Shown here piece after piece: positions 59,020-64,000 of a stretch of DNA of 64,000 nt. The number at the start of each line of letters is the position of its first letter. The stretch's first letter is position 1. Both the position numbers and the translations under genes were made by a program. The notes beneath the pieces were generated by a model that saw nothing but the letters and a program-made list of their open reading frames with translations, did no database searches and was not told the DNA's origin. This stretch comes from Erythrobacteraceae bacterium WH01K (GTDB lineage Bacteria; Pseudomonadota; Alphaproteobacteria; Sphingomonadales; Sphingomonadaceae): positions 1,488,001 through 1,552,000 of the forward strand of contig CP115966.1 in NCBI GenBank assembly GCA_027941995.1, read 5' to 3'.

Positions 59020-59454
59020 TTGAAGAAGTTTCACCTTGTCCTTGCGGTCCTGCTGGCGGCGCTCGCCGGATGCCTAGGAGCGCTTGCCGCCGATCGCTGG
59101 GCCAACAACGATGCCGAGGGCGGCCTGCACCAGTTCGTGCACGATGAGCTGTCGCTCACGGCTGACCAGGAGCAGCGGCTCGATGCGCTCGAAGCGCGTT
59201 TCGCGGTAGAACAGGCAAGGCTCGAAGCCTCTGCGCGCGCAGCCAACGCCCAGCTCGCCCAGGCAATGGAAACCGAGCACGAATACGGGCCCGAAGTCAG
59301 TGCCGCGATCGACGAGGTGCATGCGCGCATGGGCGATTTGCAAAAAGCGACCGTGCGCCACGTCTTCGACATGCGGGAAATTCTCGATTCCGATCAGCAG
59401 CTCCAGTTCGACCGGAAAGTGTCCGCGGCCCTCACGCGCGATCCGCGTGACTGA
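59020..59454 (+). CDS. CnrX-like periplasmic metal sensor
   Basis: A 144-residue protein with an N-terminal membrane anchor (VLAVLLAALAGCLGALAADR) and a helical periplasmic domain. His37, His41, Glu58, His114 and Met118 fall at the exact positions of the CnrX Ni/Co ligands His42, His46, Glu63, His119 and Met123 after a constant offset of 5. CnrX senses metal and releases CnrY, freeing the sigma factor. The start is TTG at 59020, four bases after the anti-sigma stop. The sigma gene follows 6 bp downstream. The downstream targets are copper genes, so the natural metal may be copper. Confidence 0.85.
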   Translation: MKKFHLVLAVLLAALAGCLGALAADRWANNDAEGGLHQFVHDELSLTADQEQRLDALEARFAVEQARLEASARAANAQLAQAMETEHEYGPEVSAAIDEVHARMGDLQKATVRHVFDMREILDSDQQLQFDRKVSAALTRDPRD

Positions 59455-59460
59455 CCAGCC

Positions 59461-60027
59461 TTGGCAGCGGTGGATGACACTTCGGATGAAGCTCTGATCG
59501 GGCGGGCGATAGCCGGTGACAAGCGGGCGTTCACAGCTCTCGTCGAGAGCGAGATCGCCCGGTTGATTGCGCTTGCCACGCGCATGCTGGGTTCACCATC
59601 GCGGGCCGAAGATGTCGTTCAGGACGGTCTCGCGTCGGTCTGGCTGACACGTCATCGCCTCGATCCGAGCAAGCCCATCGGTCCCTATTTGACGACAATC
59701 GTTCTCAACCGGTGCCGCGACAAGCTCCGCCGCAGGAAAGTTATTGGCTTCCTTGGTTTGCCGGATGGGCGGGAAGCCGACGCCGTTGCCGACGATGCCC
59801 CTAATCCCGAAAATGTTGCCGGAGCCCGCGAACAGCTGCGGCTGGTCCAGGCCGAAATCGGGCGCTTGCCGGTGCGCCTACAAGAGGCGCTCGTGCTGGT
59901 CACTGTCGAGGGGTACAGCCAGGCCGAGGCTGCCGAGCTGCTCGGCACCACCGAGAAAGCCGTCGAGACGCGCATCTATCGTGCGCGCAACCGGCTGAAG
60001 GAGCGGTTCGAAAAGTTTGAGGGGTAG
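59461..60027 (+). CDS. ECF sigma factor, CnrH-like
   Basis: A 188-residue sigma-70 ECF factor. Region 2 includes IARLIALATRMLGSPSRAED, then VVQDGLASVWL, and region 4 includes LPVRLQEALVLVTVEGYSQA, then EAAELLGTTEKAVETRIYRA with RNRL. The start is TTG at 59461, just after the CnrX-like stop. The gene order anti-sigma, sensor, sigma matches cnrYXH. The candidate promoter motif it would recognise is found before its own operon, before copA and in two divergent sites. Confidence 0.92.
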   Translation: MAAVDDTSDEALIGRAIAGDKRAFTALVESEIARLIALATRMLGSPSRAEDVVQDGLASVWLTRHRLDPSKPIGPYLTTIVLNRCRDKLRRRKVIGFLGLPDGREADAVADDAPNPENVAGAREQLRLVQAEIGRLPVRLQEALVLVTVEGYSQAEAAELLGTTEKAVETRIYRARNRLKERFEKFEG

Positions 60028-60044
60028 GGCAGCTGACCGCGTAT
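60017..60044 (+). promoter_or_regulatory. Candidate ECF-type promoter upstream of copA
   Basis: TTGAGGG (60017-60023) overlaps the end of the sigma gene and is followed after 14 bp by CGCGTAT (60038-60044), 32 bp before the copA start codon. It is identical in both words and in spacing to the copy in front of the cnrYXH-like operon. Confidence 0.8.
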
Positions 60045-60075
60045 GTGACGGTATACGCATTTTCAGGAGCCCCCT

Positions 60076-61926
60076 ATGCCTGCCCTCAATCGCCGAAGAT
60101 TCCTTGGAACAAGTGCTAGCGGGCTGGGCCTGCTTGGTCTCTCCGGTGCCATGCCGGCCTGGGCGCGCGGCGCGGACATCCTTGCAGGAAACGCCCGCAA
60201 AGGGCTGGATGAAGTATCCGGGCCGAATATCGACCTCACTGTCGCGCGGTCTGCCTTTGCAACCGGCAACAGACGCGGCGGCGCCATCGCCGTCAACGGC
60301 ACGATCCCCGGCCCGTTGTTGCGTTTGAAGGAAGGCACGACCGTCCGATTGAACGTCCATAACCAGCTCGAGGAAGACACCTCGATCCACTGGCACGGGC
60401 TGCTCGTGCCATTCGAACTCGACGGGGTGCCAGGTGTAAGCTTCCCCGGCGTCAAGCCCGGAGAGACCTTCACCGCTGAATTCCCGGTGCGCCAGTCGGG
60501 CACCTACTGGTGGCACTCGCATAGCGGCCTGCAGGAACAGGCCGGGCATTACGGCGCCATTGTGGTGGATCCGGCTGGACCCGATCCGGTCCAGGCGGAC
60601 CGCGAATATATCGTGGTGCTCAGCGAATTCAGCGAAATGTCGCCCCACACGATTTTCGACAAGCTCAAGAAGGGCGAAGGCTACTTCAACTACAACATGA
60701 ATACCTGGACCGACGACTATCCGCTTTCGGGCGAGGATCGCCGGATGTGGGCGAGAATGCGTATGATGCCGACCGACCTTAGCGATGTGTCGGCCCCAGC
60801 CTACACTTACCTGCTGAACGGTCATGGCCCGCTCGACAATCTGGAATATCTCTTCCGTCCGGGCGAGCGCGTGCGGCTGCGCTTCATCAATGCCGGGGCC
60901 ATGACCTTCTTCAATATCCGCATTCCAGGCCTGCCGATGACCGTCGTTCAAGCCGACGGGCAGAACGTCGAGCCGGTCGAAGTGGACGAGTTCCAGATCG
61001 GCGTCGCGGAGACCTACGACGTCGTCGTGACGCCGGGTGAGCAGCAGGCGTACACATTGGTGGCCGAGTCGGTGGATAGGTCCGGAATGGGGATCGCAAC
61101 GCTTGCGAGCGCGCCTGGCGCGCGCGCGGCCATTCCGCCGCTGCGCGATCCCCCGCTTCTGACCATGGCTGATATGGGCATGAGCGGTATGGACCACGGG
61201 GCTGGCAGCAACGATGCCGGTATGACCGGCATGGATCATGGCGCCGGCGGTATGGCCGGAATGGACCACGGATCGAGCGGAGCGGCTGGCGCGGATGGGA
61301 TGTCCGGTATGGATGGCGGTTCGGCGGAGATGGCCGGAATGGCTGGCATGGCGGGAGGTATGCAGATGCGCGATACATCGCTCCTGCCTCCCGACGTGAA
61401 GGTCGGGCCCGGTCTCGACATGGTCTCGATGAACCCGGTCGACCGTATGGGCGACCCCGGCATCGGCCTTGCCGATGTCCCCCACCGCACCCTCGACTAT
61501 CGCAAGCTCCGCTCGCTGACACCTCATCAGGAGGGGCGGACTCCCTCGCGGCGGATGGAAATCCATCTCACCGGGAACATGGAACGCTATATGTGGTCGT
61601 TCGACGGCAAGAAGTTCTCCGCCGTCTCCGACGAGCCGATCCGCTTTGCCTATAACGAACGCGTGCGTGTCAAATTGATAAACAACACGATGATGGCGCA
61701 CCCGATCCACTTGCATGGGCACTTCTTCGAACTGGTTAACGGCGCACCTGCCGATCGTCAGCCGCTCAAGCACACGGTTAACGTGCAGCCGGGCGGCAGC
61801 GCGCAGTTCGACCTGACGGCGGACGAGCCGGGCGACTGGGCCTTCCACTGCCACCTTCTCTACCACATGCATGCCGGGATGTTTCAGATCGTCACTGTCG
61901 CCAATCCCGATGGGAGCGAAGCATGA
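60076..61926 (+). CDS. copA: CopA-type periplasmic multicopper oxidase
   Basis: A 616-residue copper-resistance oxidase of the CopA (PcoA) family. It has a Tat signal (NRRRFLGTSASGLGLLGLSG), the copper motifs IHWHGLLVPFELDGVPGVSF, WWHSHSGLQEQAGHYG, HPIHLHGHFFELVNG and WAFHCHLLYHMHAGMFQ, and a Met/His-rich insert at about residues 365-430 with repeats of GMDHG and GMAGM. The insert sequesters copper in known relatives. It is the first gene behind the ECF-type promoter at 60017 and overlaps copB by 4 bp. Confidence 0.96.
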   Translation: MPALNRRRFLGTSASGLGLLGLSGAMPAWARGADILAGNARKGLDEVSGPNIDLTVARSAFATGNRRGGAIAVNGTIPGPLLRLKEGTTVRLNVHNQLEEDTSIHWHGLLVPFELDGVPGVSFPGVKPGETFTAEFPVRQSGTYWWHSHSGLQEQAGHYGAIVVDPAGPDPVQADREYIVVLSEFSEMSPHTIFDKLKKGEGYFNYNMNTWTDDYPLSGEDRRMWARMRMMPTDLSDVSAPAYTYLLNGHGPLDNLEYLFRPGERVRLRFINAGAMTFFNIRIPGLPMTVVQADGQNVEPVEVDEFQIGVAETYDVVVTPGEQQAYTLVAESVDRSGMGIATLASAPGARAAIPPLRDPPLLTMADMGMSGMDHGAGSNDAGMTGMDHGAGGMAGMDHGSSGAAGADGMSGMDGGSAEMAGMAGMAGGMQMRDTSLLPPDVKVGPGLDMVSMNPVDRMGDPGIGLADVPHRTLDYRKLRSLTPHQEGRTPSRRMEIHLTGNMERYMWSFDGKKFSAVSDEPIRFAYNERVRVKLINNTMMAHPIHLHGHFFELVNGAPADRQPLKHTVNVQPGGSAQFDLTADEPGDWAFHCHLLYHMHAGMFQIVTVANPDGSEA

Positions 61927-63239
61927 AGATTCGTATTACCAGCCTGCTCGCATCGATCGCAGTCGGCTCAGTTCTCGCCTCCCCCGCTGCGGCGCAGCAT
62001 GCCGGTCATTCGCCCGCGGAGCCGCAGCAGAGCGCCGAGGCGCAGGCTGACGCCAAGACAAAGTGCGAAGAAGAAGCCCAGCGCCATCGCGCGATGGGGC
62101 ACCCGGTAGCCGAAGGAGCTTGCGAACCAGTGGCCCAGCCTGAAGTTGCCATGGATCATTCGACGATGGACCATTCGACTATGTCTCATGGTTCGACGAC
62201 CGCTCAGGATGGTCATTCGGGCATGGCAATGCCGATGGACGCTGCCCGTCCGGAGACTACACCCGGGAGTCATGAAGGAATGGATCATGGCTCGATCCCG
62301 CATGGCACGCCTGCCGAAGGCGCGATGGATCATTCGCAGATGAACCAAGGCGACATGGGTCAGGCGGAAGCCAGCAACTCGTCGATGGACCATGGGCAGA
62401 TGGATCACAGCCAGATGAACCATGGGCAGACGGGATCGCAGGATATGCAGGGCATGGACCATTCGGCGATGCAGATGGGCTCGAACGACGATATCCCGCT
62501 GCTGCCGCCTCCTCCCGAAGCCGGGAGCGGTCCCGCGCGCGCGGCGGTCGCGATCTGGGGCGAGGAAGCCATGAACGAAGCGCGGCGCGAACTTGTCCGC
62601 GAGACCGACGGCGGGATGCGCTTCTGGTTTCAGGGCGACCGGCTCGAATACCGCGCCCGCGAGGGAGTGGATGGATATCTTTGGGACATCCAGGGCTATT
62701 ATGGTGGTGATATCGACAAGTTCTGGTTCAAATCCGAGGGCGAAGGCAGCTTCGGTGAGCCTGTCGAGGGAGCCGAAGTCCAGGCACTCTGGAGCCGGGC
62801 GATCGCTCCCTTTTTCGACCTACAGACAGGTGTGCGCCAGGATTTAACAGGACCCGAGCGCACCCATGCTGTCATTGGCATACAGGGCATTGCTCCCTAC
62901 CAGTTCGAGGTCGACGTTGCAGCGTTCGTATCGAACAAGGGTGATGTAACCGCGCGCTTCGAGGGCGAGCTTGATCAGCGCATCACGCAGCGGCTGATCC
63001 TCCAGCCGCGAGCCGAAATCGCTCTTTCGGCTCAGGATATTCCCGAACTCGGCATTGGCGCTGGCCTCGACCGGATCGAGGCAGGTCTGCGTCTTCGCTA
63101 CGAGTTCGCACGCGAATTCGCGCCCTATGTCGGCGTCTCCCAGGAGTGGCGGATCGGTCAGAGTGCCGATTTTGCACGCGCCGCAGGGGAAGACCCTAGC
63201 GTGACGAATTACGTCGTGGGCATGCGATTCTGGTTTTAA
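61923..63239 (+). CDS. copB: CopB-type outer-membrane copper protein
   Basis: A 438-residue protein with a signal peptide (to about residue 24, SPAAAQ), a long His/Met-rich linker (about residues 75-190 with many MDHS, MDHG and MNQG units) and a beta-barrel CopB domain starting near WGEEAMNEARRELVRETDGG. The C-terminal YVVGMRFWF is a typical barrel end. CopB binds copper at the outer membrane and is a constant partner of CopA. It overlaps copA by 4 bp. Confidence 0.95.
   Translation: MKIRITSLLASIAVGSVLASPAAAQHAGHSPAEPQQSAEAQADAKTKCEEEAQRHRAMGHPVAEGACEPVAQPEVAMDHSTMDHSTMSHGSTTAQDGHSGMAMPMDAARPETTPGSHEGMDHGSIPHGTPAEGAMDHSQMNQGDMGQAEASNSSMDHGQMDHSQMNHGQTGSQDMQGMDHSAMQMGSNDDIPLLPPPPEAGSGPARAAVAIWGEEAMNEARRELVRETDGGMRFWFQGDRLEYRAREGVDGYLWDIQGYYGGDIDKFWFKSEGEGSFGEPVEGAEVQALWSRAIAPFFDLQTGVRQDLTGPERTHAVIGIQGIAPYQFEVDVAAFVSNKGDVTARFEGELDQRITQRLILQPRAEIALSAQDIPELGIGAGLDRIEAGLRLRYEFAREFAPYVGVSQEWRIGQSADFARAAGEDPSVTNYVVGMRFWF
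62146..62480 (+). repeat. Coding Met/His repeats in copB
   Basis: ATGGATCAT/ATGGACCAT-type units recur about ten times in this stretch, encoding MDH(S/G) and related MNH units. The number of copies is likely to vary between strains because the repeat is nearly in register. Similar but shorter blocks occur in copA (61165-61370) and in the following NTF2-like gene. Confidence 0.75.
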
Positions 63240-63255
63240 GAGAAGGAAATATACA

Positions 63256-63816
63256 ATGAGGATAAGACTATCTCTAAGCGCGGTCGCCCTGGCCTTGGCT
63301 GCAGGCGGCACTCCCGCCCTGGCACAATCCATGGATCATTCCGCGCACTCGGACCCTACGGCTTCGACGCAGATGGACCATACGGAGCAGGGCATGAACC
63401 ACGCCGAGCATATGGATGCGATGAATGATGACGTTGCGGAAGCCGAGGCGGTTCTGACATCATATCGGGATGCCCTGACGTCGCGCGATGCAGAGGCCAT
63501 GGCCGCGCTGTTTGCCGAGGAATCCTTCGTTTACGAAAACGGCAAGGCGGAAGGCAGCTTCACGTATTACATGGAGCATCACCTGGGACCGGAACTCGAT
63601 GCAATAACCAGCTTCACCTTCGGCGAACCGACGCTCGCAGTCACCCGGATGGGACATATGGCGTATGGCCGCGAATCGTACACCTATCGGATCGAACTGG
63701 CCGACGGCCGCGTGATCGACCGCGAAGGCGTTGCGACCTCGGTGCTTGCCCATGATGCGGATGGCTGGAAGATCGTTCAGTACCATTCGTCGTCACGAGC
63801 GCCGCGTAACAACTGA
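63256..63816 (+). CDS. NTF2/SnoaL-like exported protein with Met/His-rich N-terminus
   Basis: A 186-residue protein with a signal peptide (LSAVALALAAGGTPALAQ), a His/Met-rich segment (MDHSAHSDPTASTQMDHTEQ, then GMNHAEHMDAM) and an NTF2-like domain of the DUF4440 type (VLTSYRDALTSRDAEAMAAL, then FVYENGKAEG and WKIVQYHSSSR). The repeat segment resembles that of CopB, so it may bind copper in the periplasm. It follows copB by 16 bp in the cop operon. Confidence 0.83.
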   Translation: MRIRLSLSAVALALAAGGTPALAQSMDHSAHSDPTASTQMDHTEQGMNHAEHMDAMNDDVAEAEAVLTSYRDALTSRDAEAMAALFAEESFVYENGKAEGSFTYYMEHHLGPELDAITSFTFGEPTLAVTRMGHMAYGRESYTYRIELADGRVIDREGVATSVLAHDADGWKIVQYHSSSRAPRNN

Positions 63817-63836
63817 TTTGATCGGGGGAACACCGA

Positions 63837-64000
63837 TTGGCGACACGCTCTTTCAAGCTGCGTCTGCATGTGCTGGGCAGCAAGCTTCACAAATGGCTGG
63901 CAGTCTTTGTCGGCGTCCAGGTGCTTCTATGGATGGCCACCGGGGCGCTGATGTCGTTCCTCGACATCGAAGAGGTCCGGTCCGAACATGTCGTTTCGCG
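63837..64000 (+). CDS. PepSY-type membrane protein (5' part only)
   Basis: The first 54 codons of a gene that runs off the right edge. Start codon is TTG at 63837 after a strong GGGGGAA site. The product begins with a basic stretch (LATRSFKLRLHVLGSKLHKW) and a membrane helix (LAVFVGVQVLLWMATGALMS), the N-terminal layout of PepSY-associated membrane proteins that reduce or handle metals in cop operons. The remainder is outside the window, so the family is inferred. Confidence 0.65.
   Translation, partial: MATRSFKLRLHVLGSKLHKWLAVFVGVQVLLWMATGALMSFLDIEEVRSEHVVS

Noticed and set aside
59878-61872. 664-codon open frame on the minus strand
   Set aside because: It is antisense to copA and has no ribosome site or domain; the Met/His repeats read backwards give low-complexity sequence.
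1-64000. CRISPR arrays, insertion sequences, tRNA and rRNA genes
   Set aside because: No regularly spaced repeats, transposase frames, terminal inverted repeats around a transposase, or cloverleaf or rRNA segments were seen.

Overview
The window looks like Alphaproteobacteria, most likely a sphingomonad (Sphingomonadales), from the high G+C, the codon use and the protein families. It combines an F-type conjugation cluster with a metal and sulfide resistance island of about 50 kb. It is probably a plasmid or an integrated conjugative element. I see no replication, partition, integrase or transposase gene, no tRNA or rRNA gene and no CRISPR array, so the replicon type cannot be decided here.

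Region 1 (1-11085, minus strand) is a tightly overlapping F-type type IV secretion operon. In transcription order it holds traA-like pilin, traL, traE, traK, traB, a DsbC-like gene, traV, traC, a small unknown membrane gene, trbI, a TraF-type S26 peptidase, traW, traU, trbC and the start of traN. A 360-bp control region separates it from a divergent HTH regulator and an AlpA-like gene (11449-12178).

Region 2 (12.2-16.9 kb) has a MerR regulator with a textbook operator facing a DUF3703 gene and a SAM-methyltransferase-like gene, then a 1-Cys peroxiredoxin and a FecA-like TonB receptor. Region 3 (17.1-32.5 kb, mostly minus) is a Zn/Co/Cd/Fe module. It has three CDF exporters (two short), an unknown membrane protein, a P1B-4-type ATPase, a CzcCBA efflux system, a cytochrome c-FTR1 fusion permease, a second MerR regulator and an accessory lspA.

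Region 4 (33-36.9 kb, plus) carries an acetolactate-synthase-like enzyme, an aldehyde dehydrogenase and a Cys-rich CBS protein. Region 5 (37-47.8 kb, plus) is a copper/silver operon: CusC, CusB with a fused CusF domain, CusA, CusF, a multicopper oxidase and a Cu-ATPase. Region 6 (47.8-52.4 kb) is a sulfide/persulfide module with a TauE/SafE transporter, a BigR/SqrR-like ArsR sensor, a sulfurtransferase-like protein, a persulfide dioxygenase-like MBL protein, a DoxX-like protein and an MBL-rhodanese fusion.

Region 7 (52.4-57.9 kb, minus) holds poorly characterised envelope and redox genes: SDR, lipoprotein, DUF305, ion channel, glutaredoxin-MauE fusion, APC permease, DUF5676 and DUF411. Region 8 (57.9-64 kb) has a second SAM methyltransferase divergent from a CnrYXH-like anti-sigma/sensor/ECF-sigma set, followed by copA, copB, an NTF2-like gene and the start of a PepSY gene.

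The most novel signal is a shared promoter element, TTGAGGG-N14-CGCGTA(T/A). It occurs at both divergent starts around the cnrYXH-like genes and before copA, with a weaker copy before the APC permease. It defines a candidate local ECF-sigma regulon linking copper detoxification, a methyltransferase-DUF411-DUF5676 operon and an amino-acid permease.
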